NCBI GenBank assembly: GCA_965153355.1
Contig: OZ231126.1
Span: 93,000,001 to 93,064,000 of the forward strand
Direction: 5' to 3'
DNA: 64,000 bases
Source of the DNA: Flaccisagitta enflata
Taxonomy: Eukaryota > Chaetognatha > Sagittoidea > Aphragmophora
The notes under the pieces: model-generated
Told to the model about the DNA's origin: nothing
Seen by the model: the letters and a program-made list of their open reading frames with translations, nothing else
The model's database searches: none
Made by a program: the position numbers and the translations under genes
In this document: positions 1 through 10,874 of the stretch, piece after piece
How positions within the stretch are numbered: the stretch's first letter is position 1
Layout: each line of letters starts with the position of its first letter

Positions 1-1389
1 TGGCTACAGTGCTCAAACATTGCCCTGTGAGGCTTATTCTGTCAAAAATGATGGGGTCAGTGGCTTTTTTTTTAAAACCATAGTACACCCAAATATCAAC
101 ACAATATTATTAGAGGGTTGTTGTCGCATTTCGTCATGCGAGGGAAAGGGTGAAAGGGTCAATTTTCAAATCAAATATACATGATGCATATGTGGTATCA
201 TCATAAGTTCTTGATACATGTACTTGAATGAGATAGCTGAATTTTCTTATCTAATCAGTCGATCGTTTCATTTCTACATCAAAGACCGGGACTATTTTGC
301 AGCTGTTCTCATGAAAATCCTAAACAAAATAGCAATCTGAACGGCAGAGCTGCTTCTCATCTCATGCTTGAGCAGACGAATCAACGAAGCTACGATCGTT
401 GCTGGTTTGCGAGAAAAAAAAATATCAAAGAAGCTAGTCTGTTCCATCCACAAACCTCCTCAACGCTACGCCGGCAATCGTGAGAAAATTACTGCCAAAT
501 AGTTTTGGGCTTTTTAATTATTTATACTGCATATTGAAAAAAACAAAATATTGAAAAAAACAAAAGAGGACGCTTTGCAGGAAATAATTTCTGGACAAAT
601 GCACAATGGGGCTTACTTAATTTGCATAATTTAATTTCGCCATTTTACCCTCCGCGATCTCTTCCTCTTTTGTTTAAATTGTGAACTATTGAGATGGAGT
701 TGTTGCTCATTTTAAACTTTGTTGTACTTATATGGGAAGCCAAGTCAGTGATAAGTTAAAAAAAAACAGAAGAAAAAAAAATTAGAGCAGTTTTTGGTTT
801 TTGGCCCTTCGTTGGGACATGCTCGCGTCGTACCCATCTCCGGTGACGGTGACGGCCTCTCGACTATTTCTCACTCTCGCTTCTACTTTTTTTTTCTGAA
901 ATCCAAAACATTTCTTAAAACGGAAAAACCTTTTCGCCCGATTTCTCCGGAATGACGGCGAAAACTAAAGATACTCTCGGTTAATTTAAAATCTACCGGC
1001 GAAAAAGATAGAATGAAAAAAGAGACCCTTGGAAAAAAGTTTAAAAATTAAGAACAGTTTCAACCCTTCGGAATACTTGAAAAAGACGAAAATCGGACCC
1101 GCCCTCACTTCCTCATCCCCTCCCGTGCGCGTCGGCCATCGTCCTTCGCCTCCGCGTTCCTTAATTCCTTCGACCGCGGGCAGCAATTACGTTGTTCCGC
1201 GTCACGTATCTTCGTTCTGGCACATGGTTACGGCCATGCGACCAGAGACCCGACCGAACTCGCCAAACCCAGCGGCAGTCCCCCCTCCGTGTCCTTTTCC
1301 CGGGCCATAGGCTTAGGCTTATGACTCGGTGACCCGTTGCTTCGTACCTTTCTCGCCTCAACCTGTTTGACGCACCCGTCCAATTCGAC
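1..1389. other. Non-coding flank and probable retrotransposon 5' leader
   Basis: No credible gene is visible. Bases 1-780 are AT-rich with A-runs. From about 780 the composition shifts towards GC and C/T-rich sequence leading into the reverse-transcriptase ORF, so 780-1389 is probably the element's 5' untranslated leader (inference). A 25-base segment at 116-140 recurs exactly, inverted, at 13028-13052 (see findings). Short ORFs here lack domain motifs. Confidence 0.5.
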
Positions 1390-4300
1390 ATGCCCACTAC
1401 CTGGATGTGCTGCGTGTGCTTTGGCACAAGCCGCCACCGTAACTCCGTTCAATGTGAGAAGTGTCTCGCAAATGCCCATTGCACCTGCGCTGGCTTTCGC
1501 ACTTATGCGGAGGCTAAAACCAGCAATCGGCTTTTCTTCTGCGACCGCTGCCATCCTGATGGTGTCCTGCGACCATCTCCTGTGGCCACACCGCCGCCTG
1601 CTTCACCTGCCGACCAACACTCTACGCCACCGGGTTCTCCCTCGCCACACCCGCCCTCCTCTCCTGATCTTTTCGCCACCCAGAGTCAAACTCCGCATCA
1701 ACATCCAGCTCGGCAGAAATACCCGCCTCAGCCGCTACAGCAACACCCGCCTCAACCGCCGCAGCAACACCCGCCTCAACCGCCGCAGCAACACCCGCCT
1801 CAACCGGTGCAGCAACACCCGTCTCAACCGCTGCAGCAACACCCGCCTCAACCGCCACAGCAACACCCGCCTCCACCGCCGCAGCAACACCCGCCTCCAC
1901 CGCCGCAGCAACACCCGCCTCCACCGCCGCAGCAACACCCGCCTCCACCGCCGCAGCAACACCCGCCTCCACCGCCGCAGCAACACCCGCCTCCACCGCC
2001 GCAGCAACACCCGCCTCCACCGCCGCAGCAACACCCGCCTCCACCGCCGCAGCAACACCCGCCTCCACTGCAGCAGCAACACCCGCCTCAACCGCAGCAG
2101 CAACACCCGGCCTCACCGCCGCAGCAACACCCGGCTCAACCTCAACAGCAACATCAAGACCAAGACCTCAATCAGCAGTCACAACATCTTCTCCTTGATC
2201 ATGACTATGCCTCTATCCCTCCCCTTATGTCGCTTGTCGTTGCTCCGCCACTTTCCGTTGCTCCTGATCTTCCTAACATCGACGATATTCTTGAATTTCG
2301 AATTTCCACTCTCGATCACATTCCTAGAGCCTGCCGAGACTCTGTTGCTTTCACTCTCGCCTCACTTTACAACAGTGTTGTTGCGAATCCGTCTGTCTTC
2401 AATTGGCATCTCCTCTTCCTCTTCCCAAAAGCCGTCCTTTCTTCACCTTTGCGTGGTGGTAGGAACTCTGCGCGATCCATCGTCACCACCATCAATGATC
2501 GTTTAAAAAGATGGTCCCAGGGTGACTTTTTGTCACTCTGGTCTGAAGCGCATGAGAACCAAGATAAAATCAATAGACGATTCAACCGTCGCCCAAATCA
2601 AGCTCCCCGCGATTTTGGCGCCAAGCGAGCAGAAAAATTGGCTAGAACTGGCCAATATGGTAGAGCCATTCAAGCCCTCTCATCTGAAGGCCTCGCTGAC
2701 AACTCCGACGAAGTCTTCGCTGCCTTGGCTGCGAAACATCCTCAAGCCGACCCTCCTGATATCCCACTAGGCCAAACACCCGACACTATCACCATTTCCA
2801 AGGAAATGGTCAGGTCGGGATGTCTCTCTTTCAAGGCGGACACCGCGCCAGGGCCTTCCGGTTTCAAGGCCAACTATCTCAAAGACCTCCTCTCCGCCCC
2901 CAACGCCAACCAACGTCAGCGTTTTTTCAAAGCTCTCACTTCCCTGGTCAATATCATGAACCAAGGAAAAATTCCGCTCGCTTTTCGTCCTTTCTTCTTC
3001 GCCGCAACACTACATGCTGCAAAGAAGAAGCTTGGAGGCATCCGTCCCATAGCCATTGGGGAAGTCTATGCTCGTCTCACTGCCAAGTGCCTTGCCAATT
3101 CAGTGGCCGAAGAAGCCGCGACTTTTTTCAGTCCAAACCAACTCGGAATCAAAGTCAGAGGGGGTTGCGAATCGGTAATCCATGCCACTTCCTCCCTCCT
3201 ACACAACGCCGGGGCCTCTCCTGATCAACTCATACTTCAAGTCGACCTCGACAACGCGTACAACAATGTCGACCGGGCCCACTTTATAAGTGAAACCCGG
3301 AAACACTTTCCAGCTCTCTCTTCCTGGGTTGAGACTGCCTATGGTCAATCTTCTCACCTCTTCTATCAAGGCCGTCGCCTATGGAGCTCCCAAGGAACAA
3401 AGCAAGGTGACCCTCTCGGCGGCATCCTGTTTGGATTAGGCCTCCAACCTACCATTAATCGCATCCTCACCCAAGTCCCAAGGCTTAAAGCGAACATGTG
3501 GATAATGGATGATGGCACCCTCTGCGGTTCTCGTGAAGATCTTCGATCTGTGATCTCCATTCTTGAAGAAGATGGCCCCGACAGAGGATTATTTCTCAAC
3601 AAATCCAAAAGTTCCGTTTGGTGTGGCAACAATTTTCAAGATGTAGATGATCCGTTGGACTGCGGTATCCCAAAAGCCTCTCCTTCGGGTCTCCTCTTAC
3701 TCGGTTCTCCCATTGGCGATTCAGGATTCATGGTGGCCGAGGTCCATGCAAGAGTTTCGAAAATAGAGGAAATCATCGTTAACAGACTATCTTGCATTGA
3801 TGACCCGCAAATCCAACTTTGCCTTCTTAGATCTTGTCTCTCCATCACTAAGCTGATGTACACTCTGCGCACCTGCAAGCCTTCAATTCTTAAGCCTGTC
3901 TTGGATCGCTTTGACAACATCATCTTCACAGCCTTGGAATCTATTGTTGGCTCGCCTCTCTCCCCTCAAGCTCGTTGTCAAGCATCTCTTCCTGTTTCCC
4001 TCGGAGGCCTTGGTCTCCGATCCGCCTCTGATCACGCCACTGCTGCTTTCCTCAGCTCAGTCATCCAATCTAAACCAACCGTCGAGCGTATTCTTGTCAA
4101 CGCTCCCCATCTCTCCACAATTGACACTCCCCTTGCCCTTTTCCGGACTGCCGCTGGGACCCTTCCTCCCTCGCTTCTCGACAATCTCTCCGACCCTGCG
4201 AGTGACATTTCTCAGAAATCCTTGTCTTTCATCATTGATTCGAACATTCAAAGAAACCTTTTAGAACATGTGGTCTCTTCTGGTGATCTTCGCTCATCTG

Positions 4301-5034
4301 CGCGCTTACGTTCATTGAGTCTCCCTCTCTCTGGCGCCTTCCTCAATTCGATTCCATCTCACGTTTTTGGTCTTTCGATTCTCCCACAAAACTTTCGCAT
4401 CGCTCTTCAATATCGTCTTGGTCTTCCCGTCTACAATTCAACTCACCCGTGTCCTGCGTGTGGCAAAGACTCTGACATTTATGGCGATCACACTATCACC
4501 TGCGCCACCGAAAATGAACGAATCTTTCGCCATGACACCCTTCGCGATGCAATCTTCGAAGAGGCTCGGCATGCGGGCCTTTCTCCCGTTAAGGAGGCCC
4601 GCGCTCTCATCTCCGGCAATTCAAGTCGGCCAGGTGACATTTTCCTTCCGAGCTGGCGCAATCGCCAAACTGCCTTCGACGTCGCAGTCACCTCACCTCT
4701 TAGCCAGTCTGCTCTTCCCCGCGCTTCCAAGGAGGCTGGCGCCGCCATCGAATCCATGAAGGCCGCCAAGATGAACAAACATTTTCGCGCATGTCAAACC
4801 AACGGGGTTCACTTTGTTCCGCTTGTTGTCGAAACTCTCGGCGGTTGGGACTCTGACGCGGTTCATCACCTCCAAGCCATAGCAAAACAGACTTCCTCTC
4901 GTTCTTCCCTCGGCGCTTCTTCTGTTATTGGTCACTTCTTTCAAAGACTCTCAGTCCTTCTCCAACGTGCAAATTCTGGTCTGATAGCGGCCAGAGCGCC
5001 TGCGCCGCCACCTCCCCACGTTTTAGGATCGTAA
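1390..5034 (+). CDS. Non-LTR retrotransposon polyprotein: PHD finger, reverse transcriptase, restriction-like endonuclease
   Basis: The product would copy element RNA into a nicked chromosomal target. The 1,214-codon frame is unbroken. Residues about 7-55 hold a PHD-like Cys4-His-Cys3 pattern (CCVC, CEKC, HCTC, CDRC). Residues about 117-247 are a QHPPPPPQ-type repeat. The RT domain spans about 480-900: VDLDNAY at about 618 (motif A aspartates), QGDPLG at 672-677 and the catalytic box IMDD at 705-708, in place of the usual F/Y-x-D-D. A CPAC knuckle at 1021 followed by DHTITC gives a CCHC-like zinc site. RPGD at 1080-1083 with FDVAV near 1096 and downstream lysines fits a PD-(D/E)xK restriction-like endonuclease, which replaces the apurinic endonuclease of most LINEs. 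The ORF is richer in GC than its surroundings and lacks stops, suggesting a recent copy. I know similar RT-endonuclease proteins from marine invertebrates but cannot name the clade. The start chosen is the ATG directly before the zinc finger. Confidence 0.9.
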   Translation: MPTTWMCCVCFGTSRHRNSVQCEKCLANAHCTCAGFRTYAEAKTSNRLFFCDRCHPDGVLRPSPVATPPPASPADQHSTPPGSPSPHPPSSPDLFATQSQTPHQHPARQKYPPQPLQQHPPQPPQQHPPQPPQQHPPQPVQQHPSQPLQQHPPQPPQQHPPPPPQQHPPPPPQQHPPPPPQQHPPPPPQQHPPPPPQQHPPPPPQQHPPPPPQQHPPPPPQQHPPPLQQQHPPQPQQQHPASPPQQHPAQPQQQHQDQDLNQQSQHLLLDHDYASIPPLMSLVVAPPLSVAPDLPNIDDILEFRISTLDHIPRACRDSVAFTLASLYNSVVANPSVFNWHLLFLFPKAVLSSPLRGGRNSARSIVTTINDRLKRWSQGDFLSLWSEAHENQDKINRRFNRRPNQAPRDFGAKRAEKLARTGQYGRAIQALSSEGLADNSDEVFAALAAKHPQADPPDIPLGQTPDTITISKEMVRSGCLSFKADTAPGPSGFKANYLKDLLSAPNANQRQRFFKALTSLVNIMNQGKIPLAFRPFFFAATLHAAKKKLGGIRPIAIGEVYARLTAKCLANSVAEEAATFFSPNQLGIKVRGGCESVIHATSSLLHNAGASPDQLILQVDLDNAYNNVDRAHFISETRKHFPALSSWVETAYGQSSHLFYQGRRLWSSQGTKQGDPLGGILFGLGLQPTINRILTQVPRLKANMWIMDDGTLCGSREDLRSVISILEEDGPDRGLFLNKSKSSVWCGNNFQDVDDPLDCGIPKASPSGLLLLGSPIGDSGFMVAEVHARVSKIEEIIVNRLSCIDDPQIQLCLLRSCLSITKLMYTLRTCKPSILKPVLDRFDNIIFTALESIVGSPLSPQARCQASLPVSLGGLGLRSASDHATAAFLSSVIQSKPTVERILVNAPHLSTIDTPLALFRTAAGTLPPSLLDNLSDPASDISQKSLSFIIDSNIQRNLLEHVVSSGDLRSSARLRSLSLPLSGAFLNSIPSHVFGLSILPQNFRIALQYRLGLPVYNSTHPCPACGKDSDIYGDHTITCATENERIFRHDTLRDAIFEEARHAGLSPVKEARALISGNSSRPGDIFLPSWRNRQTAFDVAVTSPLSQSALPRASKEAGAAIESMKAAKMNKHFRACQTNGVHFVPLVVETLGGWDSDAVHHLQAIAKQTSSRSSLGASSVIGHFFQRLSVLLQRANSGLIAARAPAPPPPHVLGS
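1738..2130 (+). repeat. 24-bp coding minisatellite (QHPPQPPQ / QHPPPPPQ)
   Basis: About sixteen in-frame copies of a 24-base unit lie within the retrotransposon ORF. They encode an octapeptide of Gln, His and Pro. Central copies are nearly identical (QHPPPPPQ), while edge copies vary (PQ, PV, PL, QQ), the usual sign of expansion from the middle. The tract joins the PHD finger to the RT part as a flexible linker. It also produces long spurious open frames on both strands. Confidence 0.95.
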
Positions 5035-5411
5035 ACTCCCCCCCCCCCCTCTCATCGTCTCATGTGATTATTTTCAATGTCAAATTAGTCTTAAAATTTT
5101 CGAAAAATTCTATTTCACATTGATAGCTCGCCTTTTTTAATTGCATTTGCAGTTTTCGCTCATTGGTTAAAATGTTTGTTCTCTTCTTTTTTGCAGAAAA
5201 AAAAAAAAAAGTCTGTTCTCTGACTAAAATCGTCATCATCATTTGTCTCCGTTTAGACAACATCCCGTTTCAGCAGATCTGCTTTGATACGCTGATGTCC
5301 CAGACCATTGGTAACTTAGACTTGGTGTAAATCGTTAGAATCGCATCTACGCACCGCCTCGGGCTAACTAAAAGCGTCATACGGCGATCGGCGCGCCTGG
5401 TATGATCATGA
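5035..5411. other. Retrotransposon 3' flank, no gene
   Basis: A run of about 13 C starts a few bases after the stop codon, followed by AT-rich sequence with an A14 run near 5197. I see no clear poly(A) signal, tail or target-site duplication, so the 3' end of the retrotransposon cannot be placed. Confidence 0.5.
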
Positions 5412-5452
5412 CCGTGTGTCTTTTCCTTGTTTTCAGTCAATTTTGAGATTTC

Positions 5453-5890
5453 ATAGGGTGGGAGCAGCCGAGAGCGAAAAGGAAGCGGAGAGCAAGGAAG
5501 CCGAGAGCGGGGGAAGCGAGGGGGAAGCCAAGAGCAAGGGGGAAGCTAAGAGGCGGGGAGCTGAGCGAGGGGGAGCTGAGAGCGAGGGGGAAGCGAGCGC
5601 GAGGGGCAAGCTGAGAGCAAGGGGCAAGCTGAGAGTGAGGTCAAGCTGCGAAGCGGAAGGGGGAAGCTGAAAGCAAGGGGGAAGCTGAGAGCAAGGGGGA
5701 AGCTGAGAGCAAGGGGGAAGCTGAGAGTGAGGGGGAAGCTGAGAGGGGGAAGCTGAGAGTGAGGGGGAAGTCGAGAGCAAAGAAGAGCCGAAGAGGAGTA
5801 AGGGGAAATGACAGCAAAGAGAAGCGAGGGGAAATGAGAGCAAAGGCTAGTGAGGGGAAACGAGTGCAAAGACAAGAGAGGGGAAAAGAG
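5453..5890 (+). repeat. Purine-rich minisatellite, ~21-bp unit (AGGGGGAAGCTGAGAGCA)
   Basis: Degenerate tandem copies of a unit close to AGGGGGAAGCTGAGAGCA occur about 20 times, with loose variants at both ends. All six frames are open for long stretches because the unit lacks stops. The resulting peptides are repetitive and are not treated as genes. The strong G/A strand bias could favour triplex structures (inference). Confidence 0.9.
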
Positions 5891-5956
5891 TGCAAAGTGG
5901 GCTTATGTAGCTTACTCTCTCATCCGTCTACAATTCTTGTTCTGTTTGTCTCGCAG

Positions 5957-6108
5957 CAACAACCGACAGTTGCCGAAACTGCTTGTCAGCAATTCCTGAA
6001 CATCGCGGCTAGACACGAGCAAGTTTAACTTCAGTTGCAGTCATATTGGGCTCAAGATGGAAGCATATATCAGCAATCCTGATTCTCTTCAGCCTGACTC
6101 AGCGCCAG
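5957..6108 (+). CDS. Candidate first coding exon of a plus-strand transcript
   Basis: A possible acceptor (TCTCGCAG) ends at 5956. An ATG at 6057 in good context (CTCAAGATGG) opens 17 codons (MEAYISNPDSLQPDSAP), and CCAG/GTATGT gives a good donor after 6108 in phase 1. That phase fits the exon at 7765-7887. The peptide matches no family I recognise. Support is splice signals and phase only. Confidence 0.35.
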
Positions 6109-7764
6109 GTATGTCAATTTTGTGTTTGTCATGTCAATGCTTTGTCTAGTCTTGAGCGAGAATAATATGCATGTCTCATAGGCTACTTGGGTGCTTCACA
6201 TAGCAAAAGTTGCTTATTTCTTTTCAGCCTTTTCACTAAATATAAAGTGATTGATTTTAAAAATTTTCTTTTTTTTCTTTTATGAAAAATTATTTATCTT
6301 CTATTTTTTAGCAATTCAATTTGAGGACTTAATTTGCATAATCCAGTGGGATAAATCAATACGCTGATAATCTTTGAATTAGGTCACAGTGCAAACGAAT
6401 ACAAAATTTGACAAGTCAAAACGATTTATACGATATTTTATATCTTATATATTCAAAGATTTTTTATTGAGATAAAGGATTTGTGGTTGGTAATCATCAA
6501 TTTTTTGCATAGGAAAACATTTTTCTGTACCATATGCTTAGGAAATGTGAGAAAAAAGGATGCGAAATTGATGGATTTTTGATAAAAATTGATTCTTGTG
6601 CATTGACATGTCTCGCGTGAAAAACCAAATCTCTCTGAATTCAAAATTTTGCATTTTGAAAAACATGGCATTAGTCTAAACACTTTTAAGAAACAGGCCA
6701 TTTGTTTAGAAATGCGAAATTTTGCATTCAGAGACAGATTCAGTTTTTCATGTGGCAACATCTCATGTTTTCCGTGCAACTCTTTTTAAAGAATTCTGTT
6801 GTTTCACTAAGTATGCTGCGACATAACCGATGCATGATCAATACTATTGGTCAGTTAACCGTTTTTTAATTAATTTAGGGAGTATTAAGCATGCATAAGA
6901 CTTAAGTTTTTGTTATATTTCCGCTGCATAGCAGCGTATTCTATCACAGAACAGAACGATTTGTCAAATTTGACGCTGTTCTGCACCACGACTTAGCTAA
7001 TATTATTTTTTTTATAGGATTATTACTTTGTTTTTTAATAAAGCTCTTTTTCAATTTATATTCTGTTTTAGTTTAATAATATAAATACTATAATCTTTAA
7101 GACAAATAATTGTGTTTTTAGCAATATGATTATACAGGATTTTGTTAATTTTAAAAATTTGTGTAGAAATTTTAAAGCCAAAATAAAAACAGAAGATCAA
7201 TGGATTTTGAAAAAAAAATAGTCGTCTTTATAATTTTTGCCCTTTCATATTATCTAAAAAGGGTGAGGTATATTTTAAACTTTTGCTATTTGAAGCACCC
7301 AAATAAGCTAAAACACTCTTTTTATTGAGAAAGGACAAAGTTTATAAGGACATGAGGCTGAAATTTTGCCAAAAATTAAGGACATTTTAAGGACAAAGCC
7401 CAGCCTCAGATTAGTAAAGAAATAGAATTTATTCACATTTTTTATTTTTTTTATGCAAATTTAAGAGAAAATTATTTCATCTATAGAAAATGAAAATATT
7501 TTTTGTTTAATGACAATCTTTTTTTGTTTTAAAGCAGTAACTATCATATTTAATTTGTATTTACTCATACTGAACATAAGTTATTTCAATCAGTAAAGTG
7601 TAATCAGCAGAAAAGCATAAAAAAATATTAAGGACACACTAAGAACATTTCAGCCTGAAATTTGCAAAAATTTAAGATCCCAGGCTCAGAAAAATTTTAC
7701 TGGTCCTTAAAAACTGAAAAGAGTGTATGTGCGAGCTTTTGAAGACAAGTGATTTTGTCCTCAG
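6109..7764. other. AT-rich non-coding stretch, putative intron
   Basis: This stretch is very AT-rich with many short A and T runs. It carries scattered phrases seen in other window repeats (for example GCATTTTGAAAAACATGGC near 6650, also near 19350). I find no domain-bearing ORF, no RNA gene and no clear transposon ends. Confidence 0.5.
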
Positions 7765-7887
7765 GAGTGACCATCCAGCTGGATTACGTGCACATCGCGT
7801 CTCTCGTCCATTCCAAATCGCGATCACTAGCGGAGTCAACTGAGAGTTTCTTTTTAATTTCTTACGCTTCGGCCATTCTCTCGGAAG
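7765..7887 (+). CDS. Candidate second coding exon (41 codons)
   Basis: The acceptor TTTGTCCTCAG and donor GGAAG/GTGAGT are both strong. Entered in phase 1, matching the exon ending at 6108, it reads VTIQLDYVHIASL and onwards without a stop, and only this frame is open. It leaves in phase 1. No family is recognised. The next candidate exon at 8604 hits a stop (TGA near 8637) in the required phase, so either the protein ends there at about 66 residues or an exon has been missed. Confidence 0.4.
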
Positions 7888-7943
7888 GTGAGTCTAGCTC
7901 TCTGGTATTCATGAGTAATCGGCAAATGTTCCGCCTGTCTCAG

Positions 7944-7947
<4 letters not shown>

Positions 7948-8018
<71 letters not shown>
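7948..8018 (+). repeat. (TC)n microsatellite, ~71 bp
   Basis: An uninterrupted TC dinucleotide run begins just downstream of the GTGAGT donor of the candidate exon ending at 7887. Confidence 0.98.
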
Positions 8019-8020
<2 letters not shown>

Positions 8021-8299
8021 CTGGATCACCGGTACCTACGTCAAACTATGCCGCCGCCTCTGTTTGCGTGTTCCTCGTTATGTCTATTTGTGTTTGTGCC
8101 TTTATGTCATGTCACCTGGTGTTCGTAAATGTGATGTGTGCAACAATTCAACATTTATATAGTGTAAGCTTCCATTACATACACATACATACCTAAAATA
8201 TGGTTTTTTGAAACGCTATCAAAAATCCTCAGGTATATACTTTTTACTAAATGTGTCATATTTCTTCTATTTAAAACAAAATTTTGTGAATCACGTCTC

Positions 8300-8525
8300 C
8301 TTGAAGTAGTGCTACACACACACTGAGTAGTGATACACGCACACGGAGACATGATACACATACACACACTTGATACACAAACACACGAAGACATGATACA
8401 CATAAACACGGAGACATGATACACATACACATGGAGACATGATACACATACATACGGAGACCTGATACACGTACACGTGGAGAAATGATACATACATGGA
8501 GACATGATTCACGTATATACGCACA
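8300..8525 (+). repeat. Degenerate GATACACATACACACGGAGACAT minisatellite
   Basis: About nine loosely conserved copies of a 20-26-base unit built from ATGATACAC, ACACAC and GGAGAC. The Cys/Val-rich frames on the minus strand are artefacts of the repeat. Confidence 0.85.
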
Positions 8526-8603
8526 CACTCATGATAAACGTCAGCTAAACTATTTTGCGTCTTTCCTCCATTGCCCTATTCTTCTATAGGGGTGGAGACG
8601 TAG

Positions 8604-8696
8604 GAGCGCGATTGTTCAACCCTCGATGAAATTCTTGGCCCAGAAACAAACTCCGACAAGGCTACCCCTCAAGCAGACATGGATCAGGCTAATTCG
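8604..8696 (+). CDS. Weak candidate exon (…DEILGPETNSDKATPQADMD…)
   Basis: One frame reads ERDCSTLDEILGPETN and continues to a possible donor AATTCG/GTACTT after 8696. The acceptor would be GACGTAG ending at 8603. That frame is not in phase with the exon at 7765-7887, so membership in the same transcript is uncertain. Composition looks coding but no domain is recognised. Confidence 0.25.
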
Positions 8697-9109
8697 GTAC
8701 TTTGTATGAACGTTTTAGTGTGTATTTGTGTGTGACCGCCTGTGTTGAAAGATAATATGGGTGACTTTTATGGGTGTGTGCATCTTTTCCATGTCTTATG
8801 TGTAAGTGAAGTGCAGGATGTTTGTCTTAAGTTGTTCCTATAGTATTTGAGTGTATGTAAGGCACATCTCATGTCTGTGTGTTGCTTGTATCGTGTTTGA
8901 GGGTGTGTTGCTAGTCTGTTTTTGTGAGTTGTATCTGTTTGTGAAAATGCTTTATCTTGACTGTGTTTAGGATTATTTCATGGTATGAGTTACAAATCCA
9001 TTAAATATTCTGTCTTTCTCCCTCCTTCCCCACACATTTTAGTTGCGGTCGGTACATCTGTACGTCGGTAACAAAAACTTATGAATTTCGACCATTTTTT
9101 GCATTACAG

Positions 9110-9259
9110 CTCCTGCCCAAGTGCCCGAGACGTGGAAAAATGGGTGAAGACGGAAACGGCGCACTCACTGGAGTCGAAAAAGATCACTAAAAAGACCCAG
9201 ACTTGTGAAGCTAAATCAGCCGTACCTGACACTTCTTCAGGGGCGCACCGTGTTCCCTA
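9110..9259 (+). CDS. Candidate last exon running into a TIR element
   Basis: The acceptor TTTGCATTACAG ends at 9109. In phase 0, matching a donor at 8696, it reads LLPKCPRRGKMGEDGNGALT and stops at TAA near 9187. In the next frame it reads SCPSARDVEKWVKTETAH and stops at a TAG near 9257 that lies inside the left end of the TIR element at 9249. Which frame is used, if either, is unclear. No family is recognised. Confidence 0.25.
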
Positions 9260-9809
9260 GCTGTGGTAGGTAGGAAAAAATGACTCAGCATAGCCACCCA
9301 TTCTGGGTTGTTGCTTACATGTAGGTGCATCCCACCATGCATAAAACCAAAAGTTCTGTTGGGATATTTTGAGACTTATATTGAAAACAGTTTTTTTTAC
9401 AATTTTTGCCATGAATGTTTTTGATCAATTTTTAGATAATTTTCGAGTTCAGAATTAAATTCAGATAATGTTTTCTGTTTTGTTTTTCTTTATACTTTTT
9501 AAGAAAAATAAAAAGTTCATTTTGTCTCTAAATACCTAAAACAATATTTATTATTGTAGTGTTATATTAAAAATTATTTTTAATGAACCAGGAAGTGCTT
9601 TCTGAGTTCATATCCACATTCAAAAATTGATCTCAAAGAGTTACAATGAAAAATGTGAAAATTTCGGCGCTTTTTGTATTTTTCTTAAAAAAATCCCAAT
9701 AGAATTGTTAGTCATGAGCATGGTGATATGCATCTACACGTAAATAATACCCCAGAATAGGTTGCTATGCTGAGTCATTTTTTCCTACCTACCACAGCTA
9801 GGGAACACG
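9249..9809. mobile_element. Non-autonomous TIR element (MITE), 561 bp
   Basis: The ends are a near-perfect inverted repeat of about 50 bases (CGTGTTCCCTAGCTGTGG at the left, its complement at the right, including the shared inner block ATGACTCAGCATAGC). Weaker complementarity extends to about 120 bases per arm. The AT-rich centre has no transposase. No target duplication is obvious. Confidence 0.85.
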
Positions 9810-10214
9810 ATGGGCGGGCAAAACAACTCTCAACACCATGATCGCGAAGGAAGTGACTTTACACTCCGCTACATTCTTTTCTCCATCCCAAATTTGGGTC
9901 GTTTGTTCTACTATTTGGTTTATTTACTCTCTACTAGCAAAGTTGTGGCATGTTTTAACCTCTTTTCAAAATAAATCGCGCTTGCGTGTATTGTCTACAT
10001 TATAACATTTCCTTCTTAGATGAGGCACTAATTTAGCAAAGACATGGCGCATCAAGATAGCTTCTTGCCGCTACTGTGTGGCTACTGTATGTGTAAGAGA
10101 CTTGTGAAGTCACTGAAGTGTGAACACAGATTATGTTATTAGTTTCAAATCAGTCTGTGAACGACTTCATTAAGACGTGAGTGTTTGATAGGCTCAGTTT
10201 GAGGTAATATTTTT

Positions 10215-10403
10215 AGTCGCGTGCACATGACTCTACAACCTGCTTTGTCCGTAGGTTGGTCCGTTGGTCGGTTGGTCACATTTTACTTTCTTGATGATTT
10301 TATTTTTTTGACCCCACTGCTCCTGCCCAAATGGTCTGGTGACCTCAAATATAGCCCCTGCCCACCCGCACGCAATTTTGGCAGCCGCGTATCCGGCCTT
10401 GTT
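10215..10403 (+). mobile_element. AGTCGCG…GGCCTTGTT dispersed element, copy 1
   Basis: A roughly 190-bp dispersed repeat, present at least seven times here. It starts near AGTCGCGTGC, carries a GGTCGGTTGGTC tract, then CTGCCCAAATG, TGGTGACC and CCCACCCGCACGC, and ends at TATCCGGCCTTGTT. This copy is diverged in the first palindrome. Confidence 0.85.
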
Positions 10404-10874
10404 CTGTCTCAACGTGAAATCTTGCCAATGTTACTCCCCAATAAACTTTTTTTATAGGAGCCTAGTTTATAAGAACATTAAGGTAATAGCCCTAAAATTA
10501 AGAATATCTTAAAAACGTATACATCCCGAAATTTTAAGAAAAAAAAGTTATGTAAGATCAAATTTAAGAAACATTGATAGAATAGCTTAATTTTAAACAA
10601 TTGAAATAATATTTTAATATTTCTTATATTAATGCTATAGAAATATCCCTAGATTTTAATAGTAATTATAAAAATGTATAGTTGATGGTATATTATCACC
10701 TTTCCAAAAATATATATAGCATTTTAAATTAGGAATGCTCTAAGAATGTTTAAGGCTCCATTTGGTTTTAAAAAAAGAATATAAAGCCTAAAGAAAATAG
10801 TCGCAAAAGTGTTAGATGGTCAGCGGTACCCATGCGTTGCCTAAGTAGGTTGTGGTTAAATTGAAGCGGGAGTA

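Noticed and set aside
1622-2116. Antisense Ala/Val/Glu frames over the retrotransposon repeat
   Set aside because: Shadows of the 24-bp coding minisatellite.
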